Assembly: GCF_018614585.1 (NCBI RefSeq)
Contig: NZ_JAGGOI010000003.1
Coordinates: forward strand, 62,001 to 126,000
Reading direction: 5' to 3'
DNA: 64,000 bases
DNA from: Streptomyces sp. ISL-1
GTDB taxonomy: Bacteria; Actinomycetota; Actinomycetes; Streptomycetales; Streptomycetaceae
Position numbers and translations under genes: made by a program. How positions within the stretch are numbered: the first letter of the stretch is position 1; each line of letters begins with the position of its first letter. The notes below the pieces were generated by a model. The model did not search any database and was not told the origin of the DNA. It saw only the letters and a program-made list of their open reading frames with translations. Below, in pieces: positions 27,327 to 35,692 of the stretch.

Positions 27327-27370
27327 GGCCGCGTGTCCCCGCTGTAGCGGACGGGGCGCGCGGCCTTTTT
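27327..27370 (+). terminator. Intrinsic terminator with T run
   Basis: GGCCGCG pairs with CGCGGCC around an inner CCCCG/CGGGG stem, followed immediately by TTTTT, the only classical U-tract terminator noticed in the window. Confidence 0.85.
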
Positions 27371-27461
27371 CGCGTGCGCACCCAGCGGCACGCGGTCACC
27401 CGGCAGCCGCGTCACCGGCAGCCGCGCCCGTCGGCGCGGCATCAGCCGCAGCCGCATTGAC

Positions 27462-27479
27462 ACTCGGCAGGCGCCGAGT
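27462..27479 (-). terminator. Hairpin directly after the antitoxin gene
   Basis: ACTCGGC-AGGC-GCCGAGT abuts the stop codon of the antitoxin gene, so that gene appears monocistronic. Confidence 0.55.
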
Positions 27480-27760
27480 CAGCCGCGGTGGTCGGGGCGG
27501 CGGTGCTCGGCCGCCAGACCGAAGCGTCCTCGTTCGCCTGGAGCGGACGCGACCGAGCCCAGCGAGGACACCGAGCTGATCACCTGCTCCTCGGCGGCCT
27601 CCTGCTTCTTCTCGAGTCGCTCCAGGTCAGCGGCTGACACCAGCGCCACGAGCGGCTTCCCGTGTCGGGTCACGACGACGCGCTCCCCGCCGTAGACAAC
27701 GCGGTTGATCAGTTCGGCGAGCTCTGCGCGGGCTTGCGTCACCGGAATCTCGTAGGCCAT
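27479..27760 (-). CDS. YefM/Phd-like antitoxin without adjacent toxin
   Basis: 93-residue protein with the Phd/YefM N-terminal DNA-binding fold: [21 protein letters not shown] then [26 protein letters not shown] (residues 1-55). The C-terminus, which in YefM wraps the toxin, is short and basic. GGGGAG precedes the ATG. No RelE/YoeB/Doc-type toxin follows; a hairpin does. It is divergent from a ClpP homologue across 79 bp that contains TGTACA-type boxes like those E. coli YefM recognises, suggesting it acts as a local repressor. Confidence 0.85.
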   Translation of the reverse strand: MAYEIPVTQARAELAELINRVVYGGERVVVTRHGKPLVALVSAADLERLEKKQEAAEEQVISSVSSLGSVASAPGERGRFGLAAEHRRPDHRG

Positions 27761-27779
27761 GCTCCCCATCATAACGGCC

Positions 27780-27794
27780 TGTACGTCCTGTACA
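27780..27794. promoter_or_regulatory. YefM-type operator, TGTAC-N5-GTACA
   Basis: A perfect inverted repeat (TGTACGTCCTGTACA) lies midway between the divergent antitoxin and ClpP genes. It contains the TGTACA core known for YefM operators, followed by an AT-rich TTTTTTACA stretch that could be promoter DNA. Confidence 0.6.
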
Positions 27795-27839
27795 TTTTTT
27801 ACAGAGACCTCAGGGCCACTGCGCGAGGAGAGGTATGCC

Positions 27840-28475
27840 ATGATCCGCACTGCCGCCCGCTACGTCCTGCCCCAGTTCACCGAGCGCACCAGCGTCGGAT
27901 CCCGCACCCTCGATCCGTACTCCAAGCTGCTCGAGGAGCGGATCATCTTCCTCGGCACCGCCGTCCACGACACCGCCGCCAATGATGTGATCGCACAGTT
28001 CCTGCACCTCGAGTACGCCGCCCCTGACCGGGACATCTCGCTCTACATCAACTCCCCCGGCGGCTCGCTGAGCGCCATGTCCGCGATCTACGACACGATG
28101 CAGGTGGTCACCTGCGACGTGGAGACCACCTGTCTGGGGCAGGCCGCGTCGACCGCCGCCCTGCTGCTCGCCGCCGGCGCACCCGGCAAGCGGATGGCAC
28201 TGCCGGGCGCCCGGATCGTCGTCCAGCAGCCCGCGTTCGACGAGCCGTTGCAGGGCCAGCCGTCCGATCTGGCGATCCAGGCACGGGAGTTGCTGCGGCT
28301 TCGCGCCCAACTCGCCGAAATGCTCGTACGCCACACCGGCCAGAGTCCGGAGCGGATCGCCGCCGACCTGGAGCGCGACAAGATCTTCGAGGCGCAGGAC
28401 GCCAAGGCCTACGGACTGGTCGACCACGTGATCAAGAACCGCAAGACGTCGCTCTCCACCCCCGGTTCCAGGTGA
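27840..28475 (+). CDS. ClpP-like protein with catalytic His replaced by Gln
   Basis: 211-residue ClpP-fold subunit. The nucleophile Ser104 ([11 protein letters not shown]) and the triad Asp180 (LERDKIF) are present, but the usual HQP motif reads QQP (RIVVQQP), so the triad His is Gln129; the codon is plainly CAG. YINSPGG, the handle-helix region [13 protein letters not shown] and YGLVDHV are otherwise typical. The GAGGAGAGG site supports the ATG. It may be an inactive or regulatory ring partner for other ClpPs (inference). The next gene begins 7 nt later. Confidence 0.92.
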   Translation: MIRTAARYVLPQFTERTSVGSRTLDPYSKLLEERIIFLGTAVHDTAANDVIAQFLHLEYAAPDRDISLYINSPGGSLSAMSAIYDTMQVVTCDVETTCLGQAASTAALLLAAGAPGKRMALPGARIVVQQPAFDEPLQGQPSDLAIQARELLRLRAQLAEMLVRHTGQSPERIAADLERDKIFEAQDAKAYGLVDHVIKNRKTSLSTPGSR

Positions 28476-28482
28476 GCGCCGC

Positions 28483-28791
28483 ATGCTGCCACCCGAGCTG
28501 CCACCGCTACCGGCGCTGACCCGCGCCGAGTGCGAGTTCATCGACAGCTATCTCGAAGTCCTCGACCTGCTGGGACGGATCAATCCGGCCCGCTCGACGC
28601 ACACCTATGGAGCGCTGCGTGCGGCGCAGGCGCTGGTCGGCAGGGCCACCGCACTCAAGGACGCCCTGACGGTGATGCATATGCGCGGCGAGAGCGAGGT
28701 CCATGCGACGACGCTCACCGAGGCGCTCAGGGTTCTCGACGGCGAACGCAGAGCGCGCCGGGTGACGATGCCGCCCGCGTCGATGAGTTGA
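28483..28791 (+). CDS. Helical protein of unknown function, coupled to ClpP-like gene
   Basis: 102-residue soluble, largely alpha-helical protein with a proline-rich start (MLPPELPPLPALTRAE) and no recognised domain. AGGTGAG overlaps the ClpP stop region and serves as ribosome site, so the two genes are surely co-transcribed. It may be an adaptor or chaperone for the ClpP-like subunit; this is only inferred from position. Confidence 0.8.
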   Translation: MLPPELPPLPALTRAECEFIDSYLEVLDLLGRINPARSTHTYGALRAAQALVGRATALKDALTVMHMRGESEVHATTLTEALRVLDGERRARRVTMPPASMS

Positions 28792-29109
28792 CGAATCGGC
28801 CGCTTCCGTCCACCGCCATTGGGGTACCTGAGGCCGTCCTCCATTCGACGTATTCAGCGTCCCCTCATCGACTACGGACAACTTGCGCTCCATGACTACG
28901 GATTTGGCGGAATGTCCTGTTCCGCTGCTGGTGTGGGAGTCCTCAGGTGTCCGCCGCCGGGCCCCGGAACAACTCTGTCCACCCGAACAGATCAGTGGTG
29001 TCGAAGCTCACAAACCGTCATTTCGACTCGGAAATCCGGCATGGTGTGGGTCAAGATCCCTGGGACGACAAGCCCCCGCCATCCCCGGCGGGGCGGTCCG
29101 GGCGGACGC
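28792..29109 (+). other. Non-coding stretch before the riboswitch
   Basis: No convincing gene. It holds a duplicated GACTACGGA word (about 28870 and 28894) and a 7-bp CCCCGCC/GGCGGGG hairpin (29074-29093). The promoter of the NlpC/P60 transcript should lie here. Confidence 0.5.
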
Positions 29110-29292
29110 CGAGTCCTGCCGCCGCTCCGGATGACTGGTCGACAGAAGTGCATCGGCAGGAGTGGAGGACCCAAGCACGACGGGACATCCGGAATTTCCG
29201 GTAGTCCCTTGGGGTGAAGCCGCGTTCCGCGGCCGGGCATCTTCGTCCGTCCGAACCCGACAGGTCATCCTTCACAGGCGGCTGACGAAGGG
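29110..29292 (+). promoter_or_regulatory. ydaO-type (c-di-AMP) riboswitch
   Basis: The conserved blocks of the ydaO/yuaA class appear in order: GGAGGACCCA (29164-29173), a hairpin GGGAC..CCGGAA/TTCCGG..GTCCC, GGGGTGAAGC (29211-29220), a GCCGCG/CGCGGC arm, and CCGAACCCGACAGGTCATCC (29251-29270). It ends just before the ribosome site of a cell-wall hydrolase, the usual target class in actinomycetes. The class binds c-di-AMP and generally turns expression off. Confidence 0.85.
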
Positions 29293-29298
29293 TTGCGC

Positions 29299-29775
29299 AT
29301 GACTGCGCACATTCACAGCCCGTTTCTGCTGACCCGGGCGGGTGCCGTATCGGCCCTGACCCTCGCCGCCTTCGGCGGCTCACTGCTGGTGCCCGGCGCC
29401 GCCTCCGAGGCAGTAGCGGCTACGGCCCACGCCAACGAGGCACTTCTTGTGGCCTCTTCGAAGAAGGGAGCGCCCTACAGGTACGGCGCGTCGGGCCCAT
29501 CCCGGTTCGACTGCTCCGGGCTGACGCTCTATTCATACAAGAAGGCGGGCAAGAAGCTCCCACGCACCGCCCAGCAGCAGTTCAACAAGACCCGCCGTAT
29601 CTCGGCCTCCTCGCGCAAGCGAGGGGATCTGGTCTTCTTCCACTCCGGCAGCAGCGTCTACCACGTCGGGATCTACGCCGGCAGCGGCAAGATCTGGCAC
29701 TCGCCCAAGTCCGGCTCCTGGGTGAAGCTCGAGAAGATCTGGACCAAGAAAGTCTGGTACGGCCGGGTGCGCTGA
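29299..29775 (+). CDS. Secreted NlpC/P60 peptidoglycan endopeptidase
   Basis: 158-residue precursor. The signal peptide (about residues 1-40, ending SEAVAA) is followed by a minimal NlpC/P60 domain with catalytic Cys in RFDCSGLTLYSY, His in VYHVGIYAG and a polar third residue in KIWHSPKSG. It cleaves peptide stems of peptidoglycan. ATG is chosen over a TTG two codons earlier because of its GAAGGG spacing. Control by the upstream c-di-AMP riboswitch is expected. Confidence 0.93.
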   Translation: MTAHIHSPFLLTRAGAVSALTLAAFGGSLLVPGAASEAVAATAHANEALLVASSKKGAPYRYGASGPSRFDCSGLTLYSYKKAGKKLPRTAQQQFNKTRRISASSRKRGDLVFFHSGSSVYHVGIYAGSGKIWHSPKSGSWVKLEKIWTKKVWYGRVR

Positions 29776-29785
29776 CGGCCCGGTA

Positions 29786-29813
29786 GGCGCACCGGGCACG
29801 CGCCCGGTGCGCC
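29786..29813. terminator. Bidirectional terminator
   Basis: GGCGCACCGGGC and its exact complement (12 bp) around an ACGC loop between convergent nlpC-type and lysE-type genes. Confidence 0.85.
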
Positions 29814-29856
29814 AACGCCGCGTCAGTGCGCCAACGCCGGATCAGTGCGCCAGCGG
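29807..29856. repeat. 19-bp tandem repeat, 2.6 copies
   Basis: GTGCGCCAACGCCG(CG/GA)TCA occurs at 29807 and 29826, and a third partial copy starts at 29845. The last full unit contains the stop codon of the LysE gene, so duplication extended or re-created its 3' end. Confidence 0.7.
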
Positions 29857-30480
29857 CTGGGCCAGCAGGCTCACGCCCAGCGCGGTGAGTGCGCCGCCGG
29901 TGACGCCCTCTACGGCGCGGGTGGTGCGCGGCCGCCGCAGCCATGCCCCGAGCCGGTCCACCAGCAGCGCCACCGCCGGGAACCAGAGCAGCGCCATTAC
30001 GACGACGATCGCGGCGAGCAGCAGGGTGCGCGGCAGCACCGGCGCGCCGTCCGGCACGAACTGCGGGAGCAGGCTGAGGAAGAGGACCGGCGCCTTCGGG
30101 TTGAGGACGTTGGTGAGGAAACCGTGCCGCAGACTGCGGCCGATGCCGTCGGCCGCTTCGCCCTTGAGGTCCGGCCCGGCGTGCGCCGGACGCAGCGCGC
30201 CGCGTACCGCCCGTACCCCCAGGTAGAGCACATAGGCGCCGCCCACGATCTGCAGCGTGCGGAACAGCACCGGCACCGCGATCAGGACCGCCGCGAGGCC
30301 CGCCACCGCGAGCGCGGTGTGCACGAGCAGTCCCCCGGCGACGCCGACGGCGCAGGCCACGCCCGAGCGCCGGGAGGCGAGGGCGTTGCGAACGACGACG
30401 GTGAAATCCGCGCCCGGCATGGCGATCATGCCCGCGGCGACCCCGATGAAGGCGACGAGTTGTGCGTCCATGACAGCCAT
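29842..30480 (-). CDS. LysE/RhtB-family amino-acid exporter
   Basis: 212-residue protein with six hydrophobic helices. MPGADFTVVVRNAL and FLTNVLNPKAPVLFLSLLPQFV are the family signatures. It exports amino acids or related small molecules at the cytoplasmic membrane. An ATG three codons later (MDAQLV) is an alternative start. Divergent from a LysR regulator, the arrangement typical for lysE-lysG pairs. Confidence 0.92.
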   Translation of the reverse strand: MAVMDAQLVAFIGVAAGMIAMPGADFTVVVRNALASRRSGVACAVGVAGGLLVHTALAVAGLAAVLIAVPVLFRTLQIVGGAYVLYLGVRAVRGALRPAHAGPDLKGEAADGIGRSLRHGFLTNVLNPKAPVLFLSLLPQFVPDGAPVLPRTLLLAAIVVVMALLWFPAVALLVDRLGAWLRRPRTTRAVEGVTGGALTALGVSLLAQPLAH

Positions 30481-30553
30481 CCTGAACCGGATAGGGCATT
30501 AGCGTCTACTTGCAGTCTTCTAGGTCTGCCTAAAGCGATGCTTAAGGGGTGGC

Positions 30554-31465
30554 ATGTACGACCCGACACGGCTGGCGGCGCTGGTGGCGGTCGCCGAGGC
30601 CGGTTCGATCACCCGGGCGGCGGCCCGTCTGGGCTACACCGCGCCCGCGCTGTCCCAGCAGCTGGCCAAGCTGGAGCGGGAGGCCGGGGCGGCACTGCTG
30701 GTGCGCCACCACCGCGGCGCGCGGCTGACGGCCGCGGGCGAGCTGCTGGCGACGCGGGCCCGCCGGGTGCTGGACGAGCTGGAGCAGGCGCGGCACGAGC
30801 TGGCGCGACTGGCGGGCCTGTCCGGCGGGCGGCTGCGGGTGGGCACGTTCACGACGGTGGGCATCCATCTGCTGCCGCCGGTGCTGAGCGCGTTTCGCCG
30901 TGCCCATCCGGATGTGGAGCTCACCGTCGCGGAGTACGAACCGCCGGGCGGGGTCCTGGCGGTGGCGGCGGGCGATGCGGATCTGGCGCTGACCCATGCG
31001 TACGAACCGGCCGAACCGGCGACGCCGCCCGCGGGTGTGGTGCTGGATCCACTGCTGGTGGAGGAGCTGGTCCTGGTCACGGCGCCCGGCCATGCGCTCG
31101 CCGGTGGCTCGGGCCGGCTGCCGGTATCAGAGCTGGCCGGCCAGCCGCTGATCAGCAGCGCTCCCTCGCACCCGCCGCGCAAGGGGGTCGAGGGGGCCCT
31201 GGCGCGGGCCGGCGCGAGCCCCGCTGTGGTCTGCGAGTCGCCCGGCTATGCGCTGGTCTGCGCGCTGGTCAGCGCGGGGCTCGGGGTGGCGGTCGTGCCG
31301 GAGATGGTCGCCGCGATGGCCGCGACGCCGCTCGGCGTACGGCAGTTGGAACCGGCGGCGTTCCGGCGGACGATCTCGGTGGCGCACCGCGGCGAGGAGT
31401 CGGGTCCCGCTGCCGAGTCACTGCGGGCCTTGCTGCGCGGGGCGTTCGGCCGCGCGGGAAACTGA
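30554..31465 (+). CDS. LysR-family regulator, probably of the divergent exporter
   Basis: 303-residue LTTR. The winged HTH (AGSITRAAARLGYTAPALSQ, residues 16-35) is followed by the linker helix and a two-lobe effector domain starting at about residue 95. The 73-bp gap to the lysE-type gene should carry its binding site. By analogy with LysG it likely activates export when the substrate accumulates. Ends 14 nt from the convergent HATPase gene. Confidence 0.92.
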   Translation: MYDPTRLAALVAVAEAGSITRAAARLGYTAPALSQQLAKLEREAGAALLVRHHRGARLTAAGELLATRARRVLDELEQARHELARLAGLSGGRLRVGTFTTVGIHLLPPVLSAFRRAHPDVELTVAEYEPPGGVLAVAAGDADLALTHAYEPAEPATPPAGVVLDPLLVEELVLVTAPGHALAGGSGRLPVSELAGQPLISSAPSHPPRKGVEGALARAGASPAVVCESPGYALVCALVSAGLGVAVVPEMVAAMAATPLGVRQLEPAAFRRTISVAHRGEESGPAAESLRALLRGAFGRAGN

Positions 31466-31479
31466 CCGCCTGGCGATGA

Positions 31480-31911
31480 TCAGCTCCGCACCGGCGCAGT
31501 CCACGGCATGACGATCCAGACGGTCTTGCCGCCCTCCGCGGTCGGGGTGACGGAGAGCTGTCCGCCGCACTCCGCTGTGAGGCTGCGGATGATGACCATG
31601 CCTCGGCCGTTGTCCTGGCGGACGGCGGCGGGCAGCCGCTGCGGCCAGCGAGGGTGGCTGTCGGTAACGCCGATGCGCAGCTGCTCGTCCCGCTCGAGAC
31701 TCAGGTCCACGGTGAAGGTGGGCGACTGGCCGAAGGTGTGCTGGACGGCATTGGTGGCGAGTTCGGAGACGATCAGCCGGACGGTGTCGACGGCTTCGGT
31801 CCCGGCCGGCAGGCCCCACTCGGAGACGATGTCGGTGGCGAATGTCCGGGCCGCGGAGACCGAGGCTGGGGCGCTCGGCAAAGTGACGGAGGCTTCCTGA
31901 TGGTCTGCCAT
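31480..31911 (-). CDS. HATPase_c_2 anti-sigma-like ATP-binding protein
   Basis: 143-residue RsbW-like protein. N-box IVSELATNAVQH, a G1 region VTDSHP and GRGMVIIRSL with GGKTVW at the lid are present; this is the type found beside whiJ/abaA-like regulators. It is divergent from an Xre/DUF5753 gene and a DUF397 gene, a recurrent trio in Streptomyces that acts in development and antibiotic control in S. coelicolor (family knowledge). Molecular target unknown. Confidence 0.9.
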   Translation of the reverse strand: MADHQEASVTLPSAPASVSAARTFATDIVSEWGLPAGTEAVDTVRLIVSELATNAVQHTFGQSPTFTVDLSLERDEQLRIGVTDSHPRWPQRLPAAVRQDNGRGMVIIRSLTAECGGQLSVTPTAEGGKTVWIVMPWTAPVRS

Positions 31912-32138
31912 GGCGACGCTGTCCCTTTCCCACCGGGGCCGGGCTCCGACTCGTAGCGGATGAATGCGAGGACGGCCACGGATTGCGCTTCGCGCCAGAC
32001 TGCCACCTAACGTGCCGTCGAGGGCGGCGATCCACCAAGATGTGCATATATCTGTCGCTCAAAGCGGTGAACTCTGCTACGCGAGACCGTATTTGGGCGG
32101 CACACTCCGATTTGTTCAGGTGCGGAAAGGAGCGGGAG

Positions 32139-32996
32139 ATGCGGCACGGTCCCGCGGTGCGCCGTCGCAAGCTCGGCGAGGAGCTGCGCAGGCTGCGCCT
32201 GGAGGCGGGTCTCACCAGCCGGGACGCCGGGCGGCTGGCGGGCTGGCACCAGTCGAAGGTGAGCCGGATCGAGACCGGCGCGAGCGGGGTCAAGACGGCC
32301 GATGTGACCCTGCTGCTGGAGCTCTACGGCGTTGGTGATCCTCAACTGCGCACGATGCTGGAGACCTTGGCGGGCGCGGCGGACGGCGCGGGCAGCGACT
32401 GGTGGCATGCGTTCCGCGGGCTGATCCCGCCCGATTACCGGGACTTCATCAGTCTGGAGGCCACTGCGTGTGCGGCGCGCACCCTGGAGACCTCGGTGGT
32501 GCCGGGCCTGCTCCAGACGCCCGACTACGCACATGCGGTGACCCGCGCGGCGCTGGAGGAAATGCCCGCGACGACCGTCAACTCGCTGGTGGAGGTGCGG
32601 ATCGCGCGTCAGTCGGTGCTGCGCGCGGAGCGGCCGCTCAAGCTGAGTGCGGTGCTCGACGAGGCGGCGCTGCGGCGCGAGGTGGGCGGCCGCCGAGTGA
32701 TGCGGGAGCAGCTGCGTGTGCTTGCGGAGGCCGCCCAACTACCCCATGTGCGGCTCCAGGTACTGCCGTTCTCCGTCGGCGGCTACGCGGGACTCACAGG
32801 GTCTTTCGTTATCTTCTCCTTTCCGGCCACTTCTGATCTGGACGTGGTTGTTCTCGACCACTTGACGAGTAGCCTCTATCTCGAGCGGAAAGAAGACCTT
32901 GAGGTGTACAGCGCCGCCTTCCATGCGATGCGCAAGCGCGCTCTGTCACCGGCGGACTCATTGGATCTCATCGCACGGATCAGTGACGGCGCATAG
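32139..32996 (+). CDS. Xre-type regulator with DUF5753 (WhiJ/Scr1-like)
   Basis: 285-residue protein with an N-terminal Xre HTH (LTSRDAGRLAGWHQSKVSRIE, about residues 25-45) and a DUF5753 domain with HAFRGLIPPDYRDFISLEA and VVPGLLQTPDYAHAV. AAAGGAG lies 6 nt before ATG. The DUF397 gene follows after 14 nt. Scr1/Scr2 and WhiJ homologues of S. coelicolor pair in the same way and have been likened to toxin-antitoxin modules. Confidence 0.93.
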   Translation: MRHGPAVRRRKLGEELRRLRLEAGLTSRDAGRLAGWHQSKVSRIETGASGVKTADVTLLLELYGVGDPQLRTMLETLAGAADGAGSDWWHAFRGLIPPDYRDFISLEATACAARTLETSVVPGLLQTPDYAHAVTRAALEEMPATTVNSLVEVRIARQSVLRAERPLKLSAVLDEAALRREVGGRRVMREQLRVLAEAAQLPHVRLQVLPFSVGGYAGLTGSFVIFSFPATSDLDVVVLDHLTSSLYLERKEDLEVYSAAFHAMRKRALSPADSLDLIARISDGA

Positions 32997-33010
32997 GAGG
33001 CACCCCCCAC

Positions 33011-33217
33011 ATGTCCGATCGCCTCGCACAGGAATCACTACGGTGGCGGCGCAGCAGCCGCAGCACAGGAATGAACAACTGCGTCGAGGCCGCCCGGCTG
33101 CCCGACGACACGCTCGCGCTGAGGGACTCCAAGAACATCGCGCGGCAGGCCCTGCGTTTCTCGCCGCGGGCCTGGTCCCGCTTCCTGACCGCGGTCCACG
33201 AGGAGACGGTCACGTGA
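33011..33217 (+). CDS. DUF397 protein (Scr2-like partner)
   Basis: 68-residue DUF397 protein: LRWRRSSRST...NNCVEAA, LALRDSKN and the C-terminal FSPRAWSRFL are the family pattern. AGGAGG precedes the ATG. It is translated right after the Xre/DUF5753 protein and presumably binds it. Its stop is 14 nt from that of convergent bioF. Confidence 0.93.
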   Translation: MSDRLAQESLRWRRSSRSTGMNNCVEAARLPDDTLALRDSKNIARQALRFSPRAWSRFLTAVHEETVT

Positions 33218-33231
33218 TCGCCCGTTGACGG

Positions 33232-34377
33232 TCAGCCGACCGGCGCGGTCCGAGTGATCGTGGCGATCGCCTTCTCGATCTGCTGATCCGTCAGATCCGC
33301 CCTCGCCGTGAGCCTGATCCGGGAGATGCCGTCCGGCACCGACGGAGGGCGGAAACAACCCACGACGAGGCCGGCCGCGCGGCAGTCGGCGGCCCAGCGC
33401 AGCGCGGACTCCGGGGACGGCGCCCGTACGGAGACGACCGCGGCGTCCGGTCGTGCGGCGGTCAGGCCCACGTCGGTGAGCCGGCGGTGCAGGGTCGCGG
33501 CGACCGTCCGGGCCCGCTCGGCCAGCGCCGGTTCGCGGCCGAGGAGCCGCAGGCTCGCCAGCGCGGCTCCGGTGGCGGCGGGCGCCAGGCCGGTGTCGAA
33601 GATGAACGTACGGGCGGTGTTGATCAGGTGGTCGATCACCCGGGCCGGGCCGAGAACCGCGCCGCCCTGGCTGCCCAGGGACTTGGAGAGCGTGAGCGTG
33701 GCGACGACGCCCGCGCCGCCCGCGATGCCCGCGGCGTTCAGGGCTCCGCGCCCGCCGTCGCCGAGTACGCCGAGACCGTGCGCGTCGTCGACGAGCAGCG
33801 CGGCGCCGTGCTCGCCGCACGCCTGAGCCAGGTCGGTGAGCGGAGCGGCGTCGCCATCCACCGAGAAGACCGAATCGGTGACCGCGAGGGCGCGCCGCCC
33901 GGGGTCCGCGTCGAGCGTCTTGCGTACGGCCTCGACATCGGCGTGCGGGACGACCGCGGTCTCCGCGCGCGAGAGCCGGCAGCCGTCGACGATCGAGGCG
34001 TGGTTGCCCGCGTCGGAGACGATCAGCGAGCCGCGGCCGCTCAGCGCGGTCACGGCGGCGAGGTTCGCGGCATAGCCCGAGGACAGCACCAGGGCAGCCT
34101 CGAATCCGCAGAAGGCGGCAAGCTCCCGCTCCAGCTCGGCGTGGAGCGCTGTGCTGCCCGTGACCAGCCGGGAGCCGGTGGCTCCCGCGCCCCAGCGGCG
34201 GGCAGCCTCGGCCGCCGCGCCGGTGATCTCCGGACGGCGGGTGAGGCCCAGGTAGTCGTTGCTGGCGAGATCCAGCAGCTCGGAGTCGGCGGCGCGCGGC
34301 CGGAGCGTACGCACGAGGCCCGCGCTTTCACGGCGGCGCGACTCGTCGTCGATCCAGTCGAAAGGATCCTGGGGCAT
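33232..34377 (-). CDS. bioF: 8-amino-7-oxononanoate synthase
   Basis: 381-residue PLP enzyme joining pimeloyl thioester with alanine, the first committed step of the biotin ring pathway. [32 protein letters not shown] and the PLP lysine in [11 protein letters not shown] are in place. The start gives [10 protein letters not shown]. It is divergent from bioB-bioA-bioD across a 145-bp promoter region. Confidence 0.95.
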   Translation of the reverse strand: MPQDPFDWIDDESRRRESAGLVRTLRPRAADSELLDLASNDYLGLTRRPEITGAAAEAARRWGAGATGSRLVTGSTALHAELERELAAFCGFEAALVLSSGYAANLAAVTALSGRGSLIVSDAGNHASIVDGCRLSRAETAVVPHADVEAVRKTLDADPGRRALAVTDSVFSVDGDAAPLTDLAQACGEHGAALLVDDAHGLGVLGDGGRGALNAAGIAGGAGVVATLTLSKSLGSQGGAVLGPARVIDHLINTARTFIFDTGLAPAATGAALASLRLLGREPALAERARTVAATLHRRLTDVGLTAARPDAAVVSVRAPSPESALRWAADCRAAGLVVGCFRPPSVPDGISRIRLTARADLTDQQIEKAIATITRTAPVG

Positions 34378-34469
34378 GGTGGTCCGGTCCTTTTGTAGGC
34401 AGCGCACAGACCCTAGCCGGGGTCGCTCCCGGACCGGATGTGGCCATGCACACACCTCAAACATGCTCT

Positions 34470-34496
34470 GTTGTGGGGTTCCTCCTTGGCCACAAC
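34470..34496. promoter_or_regulatory. Inverted repeat in the bioF/bioB gap
   Basis: GTTGTGG and CCACAAC separated by 13 nt, midway between the divergent biotin genes. It is a candidate site for a biotin regulator, but 7-bp arms with this spacing may be coincidental. Confidence 0.3.
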
Positions 34497-34522
34497 GTGT
34501 GCCGTACGTCAGGATCTGCGCC

Positions 34523-35692
34523 ATGGACCTGCTGAACACGCTGGTGGAGAAGGGGCTGCGGCGCGAGCTGCCGACCCGTGAAGAAGCGCTCGCCGTGCTG
34601 GCGACCCCCGACGACGATCTGCTCGATGTGGTGGCCGCGGCCGGCAAGGTGCGCCGCCAGTGGTTCGGGCGACGGGTGAAACTGAACTATCTCGTCAACC
34701 TGAAATCGGGGCTGTGCCCCGAGGACTGTTCCTACTGCTCCCAGCGGCTCGGCTCCAAGGCCGAGATCCTCAAGTACACCTGGCTGAAGCCCGATGAGGC
34801 CTCCCAGGCGGCCGCGGCGGGGGTGGCGGGCGGCGCCAAGCGGGTCTGCCTGGTGGCCAGCGGCCGCGGTCCGACGGACCGCGACGTCGACCGGGTCTCC
34901 AAGACGATCGAGGCGATCAAGGAGCAGAACGAGGACGTCGAGGTCTGCGCCTGCCTCGGGCTGCTCTCGGGTGGGCAGGCGGAGCGGCTGCGGGCCGCGG
35001 GCGCCGACGCGTACAACCACAACCTCAATACGTCCGAGGGGACATACGGGGACATCACCACCACCCACACCTACGCCGATCGGGTGGACACCGTGCACCA
35101 GGCGCAGGCAGCGGGGCTCTCCGCCTGCTCCGGGCTGATCGCGGGCATGGGCGAGAGCGACGACGACCTGGTCGATGTCGTCTTCTCGCTGCGCGAGCTG
35201 GACCCGGACTCGGTGCCGGTGAACTTCCTGATCCCGTTCGAGGGCACGCCGCTGGCCAAGGAGTGGAACCTCACCCCGCAGCGCGCGCTGCGGATCCTGG
35301 CCATGGTCCGTTTCGTCTGCCCCGACGTGGAGGTTCGGCTCGCGGGCGGCCGCGAGGTGCATCTGCGTTCGATGCAGCCGCTCGCGCTGCACCTGGCCAA
35401 CTCGATCTTCCTCGGTGACTACCTCACCAGCGAGGGGCAGGCCGGACAGACCGACCTCGACATGATCGCCGACGCGGGGTTCGAGGTGGAGGGCACGGAC
35501 ACGACGACGCTGCCCGAGCACCGTGCGGAGGCGCTCGGCGGCGGCTGCGGTTCGCACTCCGGCGGGTGCGCGCCCTGCGGTGACAGCGAGCCCGCCGCCG
35601 AGGTGCCCACGGCGGATGTGCCCGGGGCCCGTACGGATCTGGTCGCCGTGCGCCGCCGCGGCGCCGGCACCGATCTGGCGCCCAATGCCTGA
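34523..35692 (+). CDS. bioB: Biotin synthase
   Basis: 389-residue radical-SAM enzyme inserting sulfur into dethiobiotin. CPEDCSYC binds the SAM [4Fe-4S] cluster; [10 protein letters not shown] and GLIAGMGES are typical. Beyond the core the actinobacterial C-terminal extension carries a Cys-rich stretch [15 protein letters not shown] (about residues 340-355) and a disordered tail. The last 8 nt overlap bioA, indicating coupling. Confidence 0.96.
   Translation: MDLLNTLVEKGLRRELPTREEALAVLATPDDDLLDVVAAAGKVRRQWFGRRVKLNYLVNLKSGLCPEDCSYCSQRLGSKAEILKYTWLKPDEASQAAAAGVAGGAKRVCLVASGRGPTDRDVDRVSKTIEAIKEQNEDVEVCACLGLLSGGQAERLRAAGADAYNHNLNTSEGTYGDITTTHTYADRVDTVHQAQAAGLSACSGLIAGMGESDDDLVDVVFSLRELDPDSVPVNFLIPFEGTPLAKEWNLTPQRALRILAMVRFVCPDVEVRLAGGREVHLRSMQPLALHLANSIFLGDYLTSEGQAGQTDLDMIADAGFEVEGTDTTTLPEHRAEALGGGCGSHSGGCAPCGDSEPAAEVPTADVPGARTDLVAVRRRGAGTDLAPNA

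Noticed and set aside
28883..29134. 83-codon plus-strand frame before the riboswitch
   Set aside because: No ribosome site, no family, and it runs into the riboswitch sequence.
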